A stretch of 64,000 nt of DNA, from assembly GCF_020149765.1 (NCBI RefSeq), contig NZ_CP083809.1:3596001-3660000 (forward strand), given 5' to 3'. A program made the translations under genes and the position numbers. Of this stretch, positions 32,278-41,304 are shown piece by piece. Within the stretch, counting starts at the first letter, position 1; the number at the start of each line of letters is the position of its first letter. The notes beneath the pieces were generated by a model. It had not been told where the DNA came from. It did no database searches and was given only the letters and a program-made list of their open reading frames with translations. The stretch is from Pantoea agglomerans (GTDB lineage: Bacteria; Pseudomonadota; Gammaproteobacteria; Enterobacterales; Enterobacteriaceae).

Positions 32278-32736
32278 TTAGCGATCGTGGCGATCGTCAT
32301 GGCCGATGCGGTCGCTGTCCTTGCGCTCATACTCACCATCCACGGTGAATCCGCTGTCCGGGCCGGCGCCAGGGCCGCGCCAGACGCGCAGGTGGGGCAT
32401 CAGCTTCAGGGTCAGATGCTTTTGCACCGGCGGCAACAGCAGCAGCAGGCCGAGGAAGTCGGTAAAGAAGCCAGGCAGCAGCAGCAGGAAACCCGCGATG
32501 ATCAGCGACACGCTTTTAATCATCTCTTCGGCCGGGCTCTCGTTGCGCGCCAGCTTCTCCTGCATCAGCATAAAGTTTTTCATGCCCTGGTTTTTCACCA
32601 GCGACACGCCGATTGCCGAGGTGAAAATCACCAGCAGCATGGTCAGCAACACGCCCAGCGCGTGAGCCACCTGAATAAACAGGGTGATCTCAATCCAGGC
32701 GAGCGCAAAAATAATGATTAACGGTAACCAGCGCAC
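32278..32736 (-). CDS. fxsA: inner-membrane protein FxsA
   Basis: FxsA overproduction in E. coli suppresses exclusion of phage T7 by the F plasmid; its normal role is unclear. The 152-residue protein has hydrophobic segments near 4-24, 26-46 and 75-100 and a hydrophilic charged tail. It starts at a GTG preceded by AAAAGGAG. It lies between groS and the divergent aspA as in E. coli. Confidence 0.92.
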   Translation of the reverse strand: MRWLPLIIIFALAWIEITLFIQVAHALGVLLTMLLVIFTSAIGVSLVKNQGMKNFMLMQEKLARNESPAEEMIKSVSLIIAGFLLLLPGFFTDFLGLLLLLPPVQKHLTLKLMPHLRVWRGPGAGPDSGFTVDGEYERKDSDRIGHDDRHDR

Positions 32737-33083
32737 CGTATTCTCCTTTTAGTCGGGCTGCTCTGCGTCAGGCAGGCAGCGGAAAATGCCCTGTCAAACG
32801 GCATAGCCATGAGATGGGCCTGCCGTAACGCTAATTCAACCGCTGTTTTCAAATATTTACAGAAGGGTTAAATTTGTGCGTCATCTCACATATCGTAGTT
32901 ATTGCAGCAATAATTGATGCATGGATACCTGTCCATGCTCGCGCTTTAGCCCGGCGGCAGCATATGATCGTGCGCGCCGGTGTCGAGGCGGATACACTGT
33001 CGGCTCCGGCTTTCCACGACAAATCAATACATCACCTGTGATGGATAGCGCCAGCGCAAGCGGCCAATAACAAGAAGGTTATC
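32737..33083. other. divergent fxsA/aspA control region
   Basis: The 347-base stretch holds the fxsA promoter side and the long upstream region of aspA including a CRP site (listed separately). I see no small gene or repeat. Confidence 0.6.
32875..32890 (+). promoter_or_regulatory. CRP binding site upstream of aspA
   Basis: TGTGC-GTCATC-TCACA has the two CRP half-sites with the correct 6-base spacer and A/T flanks (AAATT/TAT). E. coli aspA is CRP- and FNR-regulated. The -10 region and start point were not fixed; the site is about 200 bases before the ATG. Confidence 0.75.
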
Positions 33084-34520
33084 ATGGCGAACAACATTCG
33101 TATCGAAGAAGACCTGCTAGGCATGCGTGAAGTCCCCGCGGATGCCTACTACGGCGTTCATACTCTGCGTGCGATTGAAAATTTCCGTATCAGCAACAGT
33201 AAAATCAGCGACATCCCTGAATTTGTACGCGGCATGGTGATGGTGAAAAAAGCCGCCGCGCTCGCCAATAAAGAGCTGCAAACCATTCCGCGCAATATCG
33301 CCAACACCATTATTCAGGCCTGCGACGAGGTGCTGAATAACGGCAGATGCATGGATCAGTTTCCGGTCGACGTCTATCAGGGCGGCGCGGGCACCTCGGT
33401 CAATATGAACACCAACGAAGTGCTGGCCAATATCGGGCTGGAACTGATGGGCCACCAGAAAGGCGAATATCAGTTCCTTAACCCCAACGATCACGTCAAT
33501 AAATGCCAGTCCACCAACGACGCCTATCCCACCGGCTTCCGTATCGCGGTCTACAGCTCGATTCTCAAGCTGCTGGACGCGATCAAAGAGCTGGGCGAAG
33601 GTTTTGAGCGCAAGGCGGCGGAGTTCGAAACCATTCTCAAGATGGGCCGCACCCAGCTGCAGGACGCGGTGCCGATGACGCTCGGCCAGGAGTTCCGCGC
33701 TTTCCACGTGCTGCTGAACGAAGAGACGCGCAGCATTCTGCGCACCGCCGAGCTGCTGCTGGAGGTGAACCTGGGTGCCACGGCGATCGGCACGCGCCTC
33801 AACACGCCGGACGGCTATCAGCAGCTGGCGGTGCAGCGTCTCGCCGAGGTGAGCAACCTGCCGGTGGTGCCAGCGGAAGATCTGATCGAAGCGACCTCCG
33901 ACTGCGGTGCTTACGTGATGGTGCACTCGTCGCTGAAGCGCCTGGCGGTGAAGCTGTCGAAGATCTGCAACGACCTGCGCCTGCTCTCTTCCGGCCCGCG
34001 CGCAGGCCTGAACGAGATCAACCTGCCGGAACTGCAGGCGGGCTCCTCGATTATGCCCGCCAAGGTCAATCCGGTGGTGCCGGAAGTGGTGAACCAGGTC
34101 TGCTTCAAGGTGATTGGCAACGACACCACCTTAACCATGGCGGCGGAAGCGGGCCAGCTGCAGCTCAACGTTATGGAGCCGGTTATTGGCCAGGCGCTGT
34201 TCGAGTCGATCAGCATTCTCACCAACGCCTGCTACAACCTGCTGGAGAAATGCGTTAACGGTATTACCGCTAACAAAGCGGTGTGCGAAGCCTACGTCTT
34301 TAACTCCATCGGCATCGTGACCTACCTCAACCCGTACATTGGCCATCACAACGGCGATATCGTCGGCAAGATCTGCGCGGAAACCGGTAAAAGCGTGCGC
34401 GAAGTGGTGCTGGAGCGCGGCCTGCTGACCGAAAGCGAGCTGGATGACATCTTCTCGGTGCAGAACCTGATGTACCCGGTCTACAAGGCGCGTCGCTACA
34501 CTGACGAAAACGAACAGTAG
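33084..34520 (+). CDS. aspA: aspartate ammonia-lyase AspA
   Basis: Aspartase converts L-aspartate to fumarate and ammonia. The 478-residue protein has the fumarase/aspartase signature [15 protein letters not shown] with the catalytic serine and substrate-contacting [14 protein letters not shown] and [16 protein letters not shown] segments. An AAGAAGG ribosome site precedes the ATG. It pairs with dcuA downstream: aspartate import and fumarate/succinate exchange. No frdABCD genes are in the window, unlike the E. coli vicinity. Confidence 0.98.
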   Translation: MANNIRIEEDLLGMREVPADAYYGVHTLRAIENFRISNSKISDIPEFVRGMVMVKKAAALANKELQTIPRNIANTIIQACDEVLNNGRCMDQFPVDVYQGGAGTSVNMNTNEVLANIGLELMGHQKGEYQFLNPNDHVNKCQSTNDAYPTGFRIAVYSSILKLLDAIKELGEGFERKAAEFETILKMGRTQLQDAVPMTLGQEFRAFHVLLNEETRSILRTAELLLEVNLGATAIGTRLNTPDGYQQLAVQRLAEVSNLPVVPAEDLIEATSDCGAYVMVHSSLKRLAVKLSKICNDLRLLSSGPRAGLNEINLPELQAGSSIMPAKVNPVVPEVVNQVCFKVIGNDTTLTMAAEAGQLQLNVMEPVIGQALFESISILTNACYNLLEKCVNGITANKAVCEAYVFNSIGIVTYLNPYIGHHNGDIVGKICAETGKSVREVVLERGLLTESELDDIFSVQNLMYPVYKARRYTDENEQ

Positions 34521-34540
34521 GTCTGTTTTCACAATGCGAA

Positions 34541-34576
34541 AAAAGGCGCGCCGCGATCAACACGGCGCGCCTTTTT
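34541..34576 (+). terminator. terminator between aspA and dcuA
   Basis: The stem AAAGGCGCGCCG / CGGCGCGCCTTTTT with a 9-base loop follows aspA by about 20 bases. Confidence 0.9.
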
Positions 34577-34622
34577 ATTTGGTACATAACCGGCTCTTTT
34601 TCTCACTCTTATGAGGTGACGA

Positions 34623-35924
34623 ATGATCGTCGTTGAATTAGCGATCGTCCTGCTGGCGATCTGGTTAGGCGCGCGTCTGGGCGGTATCGGGATCGGATTC
34701 GCCGGCGGGCTGGGCGTGCTGGCGCTGACGCTGCTCTGCGGGCTGAAGCCCGGCGCTATCCCCTTTGACGTGATTGAGATCATTATGGCGGTCATCGCCG
34801 CTATCGCCGCGATGCAGGTCGCGGGCGGCATGGATTATCTGGTTAGCCTGGCGGAACGGCTGCTGCGCCGCCATCCGCGCTACGTCACGCTGCTGGCGCC
34901 GCTGGTGACTTATACAATGACGCTGCTGGCGGGCACCGGCCATACCGCCTTCTCGACGCTGCCGGTGATAGCCGAAGTGGCGAAAGAGCAAGGCGTGCGC
35001 CCGTCGCGTCCACTCTCCATCGCCGTGGTCGCCTCGCAGATCGCCATCACCGCCTCGCCGCTCTCCGCCGCGGTGGTGTTCTTCGCCTCGCTGCTGGAGC
35101 CGCGCGGCGTCGGCTATATCGCCCTGCTGGCGATCGCCATCCCCTCAACGATGATCGGCCTGTTTCTCGCCGCGCTGGTCACCAACTTCCTCGGCAAAGA
35201 GCTGCACGAAGATGAGGTTTATCAGGCGCGCCTGGCCAGAGGCGAAGTCAAGCTGCGCGGGGCGAGCCGCTATGAAGAGAAGCCCGGTGCCAGACGGTCG
35301 GTGCTGCTGTTTCTGGTCGGCATCGTCGCGGTAGTGCTCTACGCCACCGCTATCAGCGACGGCGTAGGCCTGATTGCCAATCCGCCGCTGCCGCGCAACG
35401 AGGCGATCGTGGTCCTTATGCTGACCATCGCTACCCTGATCTCGCTGAGCTGCAAAATCGACACCAGCGCTATTCTCAGCGCCAGCACCTTTAAGTCGGG
35501 CATGAGCGCCTGCGTCTGCGTAATGGGCGTCGCCTGGCTCGGCGATACTTTTGTCAAAGCGCATATTGGCGAGATCCAGCAGCTGGCGGGTGATTTGCTG
35601 CAGCAGGCGCCCTGGCTGCTGGCGGTGGCGCTGTTTTTCGCCTCCATGCTGCTCTATTCGCAGGCGGCCACCGCCAAGGCGCTTATGCCCGCCGCGCTGC
35701 TGCTGGGGGTGTCGCCGCATACCGCCATCGCCTCCTTTGCCGCCGTTTCTGCGCTGTTCGTGCTGCCGACCTATCCGACGCTGCTGGCCGCCGTCGAAAT
35801 GGACGACACCGGCTCGACGCGCATCGGCAAATATGTGTTTAACCACGCCTTTATCGTGCCGGGCGTGCTGGCGATTGCGCTGTCGGTGCTGTTCGGCTTT
35901 TTAATCGGCGGCCTGGTGCTGTAG
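34623..35924 (+). CDS. dcuA: C4-dicarboxylate transporter DcuA
   Basis: DcuA exchanges aspartate, fumarate, malate and succinate across the inner membrane. The 433-residue protein equals the E. coli length and is composed of about 10-12 hydrophobic segments. Conserved stretches include ARLGGIGIGFAGGLGV, PVIAEVAKEQGVRPSRPLS and YSQAATAKALMP. GAGGTGA precedes the ATG. It probably receives read-through from aspA as well as its own transcription. Confidence 0.97.
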   Translation: MIVVELAIVLLAIWLGARLGGIGIGFAGGLGVLALTLLCGLKPGAIPFDVIEIIMAVIAAIAAMQVAGGMDYLVSLAERLLRRHPRYVTLLAPLVTYTMTLLAGTGHTAFSTLPVIAEVAKEQGVRPSRPLSIAVVASQIAITASPLSAAVVFFASLLEPRGVGYIALLAIAIPSTMIGLFLAALVTNFLGKELHEDEVYQARLARGEVKLRGASRYEEKPGARRSVLLFLVGIVAVVLYATAISDGVGLIANPPLPRNEAIVVLMLTIATLISLSCKIDTSAILSASTFKSGMSACVCVMGVAWLGDTFVKAHIGEIQQLAGDLLQQAPWLLAVALFFASMLLYSQAATAKALMPAALLLGVSPHTAIASFAAVSALFVLPTYPTLLAAVEMDDTGSTRIGKYVFNHAFIVPGVLAIALSVLFGFLIGGLVL

Positions 35925-36000
35925 CACGGTTACAACCGGTAAAGCCTGACGTGCGGCGAGCGTGCTATCATCCTCGCTTTCCGCAACCAGGAGCGACGCG

Positions 36001-36315
36001 ATGAACGCCGTTGTGATTCTTTGTACCGCGCCGGATGAAGCCTGCGCGCGAAGGCTCGCCGCTCAGGCGCTGGAGGCGAAGCTTGCCGCCTGCGTTACGC
36101 TGCTGCCCGGCGCCACTTCGCTTTACGTCTGGCAGGGCAAGCTGGAGCAGGCCAGCGAAGTCCAGCTGCTGTTAAAAAGCAGTACCACGCACCAGCAGGC
36201 GCTAATGGATCTGCTTAAGCGCGAACACCCCTTTGAAGTGCCTGAACTGCTGGCGCTACCGGTTCAACATGGAGACAGTGAATACTTGTCATGGCTGCAC
36301 GCATCTCTTGTCTGA
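36001..36315 (+). CDS. cutA: divalent-cation tolerance protein CutA
   Basis: CutA is a small trimeric ferredoxin-like-fold protein linked to copper and other divalent-ion tolerance, with no clear biochemical activity. The 104-residue product keeps the LCTAPDEA start and [13 protein letters not shown] near the end. The ATG at 36001 follows AGGAG; it lacks the extra N-terminal residues of E. coli CutA. It overlaps dsbD by 25 bases. Confidence 0.94.
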   Translation: MNAVVILCTAPDEACARRLAAQALEAKLAACVTLLPGATSLYVWQGKLEQASEVQLLLKSSTTHQQALMDLLKREHPFEVPELLALPVQHGDSEYLSWLHASLV

Positions 36316-37991
36316 TCGCCTTTGCGCTGGCGCTGTTTATCGCGCTGCCGGCGCAGGCCTCTATTTTCTCTCCAAACGCCAGCAGCCGCTTTGTCCCCGT
36401 GGACCAGGCGTTTGCTTTCGATTTCAGCCAGCAGGGCCAGCAGCTGACGCTCAGCTGGAAGGTAAAAGAGGGCTACTACCTTTACCGTCAGCAGATTCAT
36501 GTCAGCGCGCAGCAGGCGCAGATCGCGCCGGTGGAGCTGCCTCCAGGCCAGTCGCATGAAGATGAGTTTTACGGCAAAAGCGAAATCTACCCGCAGGATC
36601 TCAGCGTACCGGTGCAGCTACGCCAGGCCGCCAGCGGCGCCAGCCTCAGGGTGACCTATCAGGGCTGCGCGGCGGCGGGCTTCTGCTATCCGCCCGAGAC
36701 GCGCACCATCCCGCTAACCGCGGTGGCCGCCGACGCGACGCCGCCAGCGGTCAGCGTCCAGCCCGCGTCGGCCGCGCCGCTGCCCTTCTCGCCGCTCTGG
36801 GCGCTGCTGATCGGCATCGGCGTCGCCTTTACCCCCTGCGTGTTGCCGATGTATCCGCTGATCGCCGGAATTATTCTCGGCGGCCAGCGCAGTGGCTCCT
36901 TGCTGCGGCTGTTTAGCCTGGCGCTAATCTACGTGCTGGGCATGGCGCTGACCTATACGCTGCTGGGCGTGGTGGTTGCGGCGGCGGGCCTGCGCTTTCA
37001 GGCAGCGCTGCAGCATCCTTATGTGCTAATCGGTTTATCGCTGATTTTCACCCTGCTGGCGCTGTCGATGTTCGGCCTGTTCCAGCTGCAGCTGCCCGCC
37101 AGCGTTCAGACGCGCCTTACCCTGTGGAGCAACCGCCAGCAGGGCGGCTCGCTGCCGGGGGTGTTCCTGATGGGCGCGCTGGCGGGCCTGATCTGCTCGC
37201 CCTGCACCACCGCGCCGCTTAGCGCTATTCTGCTCTATATCGCCCAGAGCGGTAATCTCTGGACCGGCGCGGGCACGCTGTGGCTCTACGCGATGGGCAT
37301 GGGCCTGCCGTTGATCCTGGTTACGATGTTCGGCAACCGCCTGCTGCCGAAAAGTGGTCCCTGGATGCAGACGGTTAAGCAAGGTTTCGGCTTCGTCATC
37401 CTGGCGCTGCCGGTATTTTTGCTGGAACGCGTGCTGGGTGATACGTGGGGCGTGCGGCTCTGGAGCGCGCTGGGCGTCGCCGGTTTCGCCTGGGCCTTTT
37501 GCCACAGCCTGCGCGGCCAGGGCGGCAAATGGCGGCTGGTGCAGATAGTGATGCTGGCGGCGGCGCTCGTCAGTGCCCGTCCCTTGCAGGAGTGGGTCTG
37601 GGATGCACCGGCCGCATCGCCGACGGCGGCGCCGCTGCCCTTTAAACATATTGCCTCTGCGCCGCAGCTCGACACGGCGCTGCAACAGGCCAACGGCCGC
37701 GTCACCATGGTCGATCTCTACGCCGACTGGTGCGTGGCGTGCAAAGAGTTTGAAAAATATACCTTCAGCGAGCCGGGCGTGCGTGAGGCGCTGGGCCGCT
37801 ACCAGCTGTTGCAGGCAAACGTCACCGCGAATAACGCCACGGATAACGCCCTGTTGCAGCATCTTCAGGTGCTTGGCCTGCCGACCATCCTGTTTTTCGA
37901 TGCGCAGGGCCGTGAGATCCCCGGCTCGCGCGTGACGGGCTTTCTCAACGCGGAGGATTTCCGCACACATTTGCAGAATCGGGCGCGTTGA
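36291..37991 (+). CDS. dsbD: thiol:disulfide interchange protein DsbD
   Basis: DsbD carries reducing power from cytoplasmic thioredoxin to periplasmic DsbC, DsbG and CcmG. The 566-residue precursor has a signal peptide ending near AQA, an N-terminal alpha domain with Cys126 and Cys132 ([10 protein letters not shown]), eight membrane segments with redox cysteines in FTPCVLP and [10 protein letters not shown], and a C-terminal thioredoxin-like gamma domain with CVAC ([13 protein letters not shown]). The start codon lies inside cutA, as in E. coli. Confidence 0.97.
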   Translation: MAARISCLIAFALALFIALPAQASIFSPNASSRFVPVDQAFAFDFSQQGQQLTLSWKVKEGYYLYRQQIHVSAQQAQIAPVELPPGQSHEDEFYGKSEIYPQDLSVPVQLRQAASGASLRVTYQGCAAAGFCYPPETRTIPLTAVAADATPPAVSVQPASAAPLPFSPLWALLIGIGVAFTPCVLPMYPLIAGIILGGQRSGSLLRLFSLALIYVLGMALTYTLLGVVVAAAGLRFQAALQHPYVLIGLSLIFTLLALSMFGLFQLQLPASVQTRLTLWSNRQQGGSLPGVFLMGALAGLICSPCTTAPLSAILLYIAQSGNLWTGAGTLWLYAMGMGLPLILVTMFGNRLLPKSGPWMQTVKQGFGFVILALPVFLLERVLGDTWGVRLWSALGVAGFAWAFCHSLRGQGGKWRLVQIVMLAAALVSARPLQEWVWDAPAASPTAAPLPFKHIASAPQLDTALQQANGRVTMVDLYADWCVACKEFEKYTFSEPGVREALGRYQLLQANVTANNATDNALLQHLQVLGLPTILFFDAQGREIPGSRVTGFLNAEDFRTHLQNRAR

Positions 37992-38043
37992 ACGACACTG
38001 GAATTCCCGCCATCGGCGGACTGGTAAAGAGAGGAGACGTCAT

Positions 38044-38622
38044 TTGCAGCGTGAACAGATACTCGAGCATGCGTTAAATGCGCTCGAAAAACATGGACTG
38101 GCGGCGACGACGTCATTATTACCGCAGCTGGCGGCCAGCAGCGAAGTGACGCTGCCGCAGCTGGAAGCGCTCTGGCGCGACAGCGACGCCCTGCTCTACG
38201 ATGCGCTGCGCTATCACGGGCAGCAGATCGACAGCTGGCGGCGTCAGGTATTGCTCAGCGAGCTGGACGGCGAGCAGAAGCTGCTGGCGCGCTATCATGT
38301 GCTGAGTGAGCAGGTGCAGAAAGGCCGCTTTCCCGGCTGCCTGTTTATTGCCGCCTGTAGCTTTTATCCGCAGCCGGATCAGCCGGTACACCAGATTGCC
38401 GAGCAGCAGAAACAGGCTTCCTGGCATTTCACCCACGCCATTCTGGTAGAGCTGGGGCTGGATAATCCGACGATGGTGGCGGACCAGCTTGAGCTGATCC
38501 TGGAAGGCTGCCTCAGCAGGCTGCTGGTGAAGCGCAATGTGCAGGACGTGGCGACAGCCAAACGCCTGGCAGAAGATGTGCTGCGCATCGCGCTGTGCCG
38601 GGCTAACGGCGCTCTGGCCTAG
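38044..38622 (+). CDS. yjdC: YjdC-like TetR family regulator
   Basis: A 192-residue protein similar to E. coli YjdC over its length, from MQREQILEHALNALEKHG to the C-terminal RLAEDVLRIALCR. The N-terminal helices (about 1-50) resemble a TetR DNA-binding domain and the rest the regulatory domain. It starts at a TTG after GAGGAG. Position after dsbD and before tRNA-Phe matches E. coli. The target is unknown. Confidence 0.88.
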   Translation: MQREQILEHALNALEKHGLAATTSLLPQLAASSEVTLPQLEALWRDSDALLYDALRYHGQQIDSWRRQVLLSELDGEQKLLARYHVLSEQVQKGRFPGCLFIAACSFYPQPDQPVHQIAEQQKQASWHFTHAILVELGLDNPTMVADQLELILEGCLSRLLVKRNVQDVATAKRLAEDVLRIALCRANGALA

Positions 38623-38729
38623 GGTTTTGCCGCTTTTGCCTGAAAATCAGGCAATCAGTCACGTTTTCCCGCTTTTTTACCGGAAAGGCGTTGACGCGAA
38701 GCGGCCATTACGGTTTAATGCGCCCCGTT

Positions 38730-38805
38730 GCCCGAATAGCTCAGTCGGTAGAGCAGGGGATTGAAAATCCCCGTGTCCCTGGTTCGATTCCGGGTTCGGG
38801 CACCA
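38730..38805 (+). tRNA. pheU: tRNA-Phe (GAA anticodon)
   Basis: A 76-nt cloverleaf starting GCCCGAATAGCTC and ending with an encoded CCA. The acceptor stem GCCCGAA pairs with TTCGGGC; the anticodon loop has GAA at 38763-38765; the T loop is GGTTCGATTCC. In E. coli pheU also follows yjdC, and this tRNA is a well-known island insertion site. Confidence 0.98.
38789..38805 (+). repeat. att-like direct repeat, copy 1 (tRNA-Phe 3' end)
   Basis: The 17-base sequence TCCGGGTTCGGGCACCA forms the 3' end of the tRNA gene and recurs exactly at 38957-38973. Confidence 0.85.
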
Positions 38806-38815
38806 CTAATTAGAG

Positions 38816-38840
38816 AACCCAGCCTTATGGCTGGGTTTTT
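38816..38840 (+). terminator. tRNA-Phe terminator
   Basis: The stem AACCCAGCC-TTAT-GGCTGGGTT is followed by TTTGC, 10 bases after the tRNA. Confidence 0.9.
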
Positions 38841-39036
38841 GCTTTTGTGCGGAACCCGTTCATCGAAGCGGTTCGATGACCTCGCCGCGTCCAGCGGCTC
38901 GCCCTGCGGGTTTGCCGCGCAGGCGCGACAAAGCAAAAATGCTCCCGGCATTTTTGTCCGGGTTCGGGCACCAAAATTTGAAACCCTCGCTTCGGCGGGG
39001 GTTTTTGCTTTGTGCGCAATCCGTCGTCGCACCCGG
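38841..39036. other. tRNA-Phe downstream scar region
   Basis: The sequence contains the second tRNA 3' fragment, the hairpin before it, and a second terminator AAACCCTCGC-TTCG-GCGGGGGTTT with T run (about 38980-39005). Each terminator is followed by a similar TTTTTGCTTT(T)GTGCG segment, so the repeated unit extends beyond the 17-base core. No integrase gene is nearby. Confidence 0.6.
38957..38973 (+). repeat. att-like direct repeat, copy 2
   Basis: An exact second copy of the last 17 nt of tRNA-Phe, 168 bases downstream. No other tRNA part is present, so this is a fragment and not a second gene. It is directly preceded by the hairpin CAAAAATGC-TCCCG-GCATTTTTG (38934-38956) and followed by another terminator. 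Confidence 0.85.
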
Positions 39037-40188
39037 TTAACCGGCGCGCATCCAGTCGCAAAGATTGCCCAGCATCTTCATGCAGCGCTCAAGCTGCTCG
39101 ACAGCGACAAACTCGTCCGCCTGATGTCCCTGTGCCATACTCCCCGGACCGCATACCAGCGTCGCAATGCCAATCTCGTCGAACAGTCCCCCTTCCGTGC
39201 CAAAGGCGACGGTGGAAAAGGTGTCGCTGCCGCTCCACTGCGCCAGCCAGCGGGCGAAGTCGCTCTGCGGATCGGTCAACAGGCCGGGATAGGCGCCCAG
39301 CGGCTGAAATGCAATCTCACTCTCCGGCGCCCGCTCGCGCATCGCGGGCAGCAGCTGGTCGCGCGCAAAGGCCGCGATATTCTCCAGCACGCCATCAACA
39401 TCGGCCGCCGGCAGGGTGCGCAGCTCAAAGTCGAACTGGCAATCCTGCGGCACGATATTGAGCGCTGCCCCGCCCTGAATCGTGCCGACCTGCAGCGTGC
39501 TGAACGGCGGATTGAACCGCGCATCCTGCGTCTGCCGCAGCGACTCGCTGACGCTGGCGATATGGCCAATTAGCTGCGCCGCCTGTTCGATGGCGTTAAC
39601 GCCCTCTGGCGCATAGGCGGAATGACAGGCGCGGCCGCGCACCTGACAGCGCATCGCCACTTTGCCTTTATGACCGTAAACCGGGCGCATTGCCGTGGGC
39701 TCGCCGATTATGCAGAGCGCGGGCTTTTCCGGCGATGCGCTGAGGTGGGCCACCAGCGAGCGCACACCCAGACAGCCAACCTCCTCGTCGCAGGAGAAAG
39801 CGAGATGTAGCGGCATCCGCAGCGGCTGCGCTAAAAAGCGATCCAGCGACGCCAGCACGCAGGCGATAAACCCTTTCATATCGGCGCTGCCGCGGCCATA
39901 GCAGCGCCCGTCGCGCTCGGTCAGCGCAAAAGGCGGTACCGTCCAGCGCTGTCCGTCGACCGGCACCACGTCGGTATGGCCCGACAGCAGCACCCCGCCG
40001 TCGCCCGCCGGCCCCAGCCGCGCATAGAGGTTGGCTTTAGCGCCGCTCTCGTCATAAAAAAGCTCAGCCGTAACGCCGCGCCGGGCAAGGACGTCGCGGA
40101 TAAAGCCGATCAGCGCCAGGTTCGATTCACGGCTGGTGGTATCGAAGGCGAGCAGCGCCGACAGCGTCTCGCGCAGCGCGCTATTCAT
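39037..40188 (-). CDS. M20 family deacylase (ArgE/acetylornithine deacetylase-like)
   Basis: This metallohydrolase of the M20 family probably removes an N-acyl group from an amino-acid-like compound. The 383-residue protein has the zinc-ligand motifs LSGHTDVVPVDGQ, GRGSADMKGF and CDEEVGCLG, and the HKGKVAMRC/HSAYAPEGVNAI dimerisation region. It is the last gene of a leftward group and overlaps the preceding DUF1028 gene by 8 bases. It resembles ArgE but the context (RidA, DUF1028, monooxygenase, amino-acid ABC transporter) argues for catabolism and not arginine synthesis. The true substrate is unknown. Confidence 0.85.
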   Translation of the reverse strand: MNSALRETLSALLAFDTTSRESNLALIGFIRDVLARRGVTAELFYDESGAKANLYARLGPAGDGGVLLSGHTDVVPVDGQRWTVPPFALTERDGRCYGRGSADMKGFIACVLASLDRFLAQPLRMPLHLAFSCDEEVGCLGVRSLVAHLSASPEKPALCIIGEPTAMRPVYGHKGKVAMRCQVRGRACHSAYAPEGVNAIEQAAQLIGHIASVSESLRQTQDARFNPPFSTLQVGTIQGGAALNIVPQDCQFDFELRTLPAADVDGVLENIAAFARDQLLPAMRERAPESEIAFQPLGAYPGLLTDPQSDFARWLAQWSGSDTFSTVAFGTEGGLFDEIGIATLVCGPGSMAQGHQADEFVAVEQLERCMKMLGNLCDWMRAG

Positions 40189-40855
40189 CGCCCGGCACGC
40201 CGTAGCTCGGCGCGTCGCGCGGATCGAGCGCGCGCGTCACGTAGGCCTCCATCTGCGGTTCGTAGGCGAGCCACAGCCGCGACAGCTCGCCGACCGGATC
40301 CTCGTCAGCCCAGTCCACGCGCAGATCCACCAGCGGCCAGGTGTAGTCATCCACCACCTTCACGGCGGCGGAATGCACCGGCCCCGCCTCGCCGCCGCGC
40401 GCGATGCCCGCCTGAAGCGCGGCGATCAGTCGGCTGGCAAGCTCGCCGGAAGAGGCATCAAACGCGGCAACCATCGCGTCGATTACCGCGCCGTCCGCCA
40501 GCATATTGCCCGCCGCCACGCAGTTTTCACCCTGCGCCACCTTCCAGACACCCAGGGTTTCGCTGCCGCTGAAGTGCGCCACCTCGCCGGCGGAGTCGAT
40601 CACCGTGACCTGGCGATAGTCGCTAAAGCGATCCTCCGCCAGCGCCAGCTTCAGCGCCTGCTGCGCCGACGCGCCCGCTTCCAGCTGCGCCAGGATCTGC
40701 TGCCCCAGCGCGGGCAGGGTAATGTTCTGGCTGGAGACCGCGCCCGTTCCCGCCTGCAGCCAGGGGCAGCGCGCGCCGACCGCGATGCTGGAGGAGCTGA
40801 TGGCAACGCCCAACTGCCCGCTCTCTGGACAGCGCGCGCTAATCGAAAGGGTCAT
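40181..40855 (-). CDS. DUF1028 family protein (Ntn-hydrolase-like)
   Basis: A 224-residue protein of the DUF1028 family, which has an Ntn-hydrolase-like fold and no firmly assigned reaction. The start MTLSISARCPESGQLGVAISS and the segments VGARCPWLQAGTGAVSSQN and GNMLADGAVIDAM are typical. The start overlaps the RidA stop by 4 bases and the end overlaps the deacylase gene, so the three are translationally coupled. This supports a shared pathway for an acylated or imine-yielding substrate. Confidence 0.85.
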   Translation of the reverse strand: MTLSISARCPESGQLGVAISSSSIAVGARCPWLQAGTGAVSSQNITLPALGQQILAQLEAGASAQQALKLALAEDRFSDYRQVTVIDSAGEVAHFSGSETLGVWKVAQGENCVAAGNMLADGAVIDAMVAAFDASSGELASRLIAALQAGIARGGEAGPVHSAAVKVVDDYTWPLVDLRVDWADEDPVGELSRLWLAYEPQMEAYVTRALDPRDAPSYGVPGDE

Positions 40856-41286
40856 GACGCCTCCTTACCGTGCCAGCTATCCGGGATCACGGCGATGACG
40901 TCAATCTCCATCAGCCACTGCGGCTGCGCCAGCGCCGACACCACCAGCCCGGTTGAGATGGGGAAAACGCCTTTTAGCCATTTGCCTACTTCCAGGTAGA
41001 CCGGCTCGCGGTAGCGCGGATCGGTGATATAGGTGGTGGTTTTCACGATATGGGACAGGTTGCTGCCCGCCTCTTCCAGCAGCTGCTTGACGTTCTTCAT
41101 CGCCTGCGCCGCCTGCAGGCCCGGTTCGCCCAGCCCGACCAGATTACCGTCGAAATCGGTACCGACCTGGCCGCGGACGTACACGGTGTTGCCTGCGCGC
41201 ACCGCCTGACAGAGATCGTTATCGAGCGCCTGATTGGGATAGGTCTCTTTGGTGTTAAACATGCGAATACGGGTATGGGTTGGCAT
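40852..41286 (-). CDS. RidA family protein
   Basis: RidA proteins hydrolyse reactive enamine/imine intermediates from PLP or amine-oxidising enzymes. The 144-residue product has the core VRAGNTVYVRGQVGTDFDGNLVGLGEPGLQAAQAMKNV split by family-typical spacing and a C-terminal VSALAQPQWLMEIDVIAVIP. Canonical RidA has an arginine in the region after a VSxLAxP-type motif; this divergent member has VVSALAQP and lacks an obvious RidA-type active-site Arg there, pointing to another Rid subgroup. Two adjacent ATGs follow GGAGAG; the second is better spaced. Confidence 0.82.
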   Translation of the reverse strand: MPTHTRIRMFNTKETYPNQALDNDLCQAVRAGNTVYVRGQVGTDFDGNLVGLGEPGLQAAQAMKNVKQLLEEAGSNLSHIVKTTTYITDPRYREPVYLEVGKWLKGVFPISTGLVVSALAQPQWLMEIDVIAVIPDSWHGKEAS

Positions 41287-41304
41287 CATGGCTCTCCTGC
41301 TGGG

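Noticed and set aside
38761-39573. 270-codon plus-strand ORF starting in tRNA-Phe
   Set aside because: It covers the tRNA 3' end, two terminators and the antisense of the M20 deacylase gene; no protein similarity.
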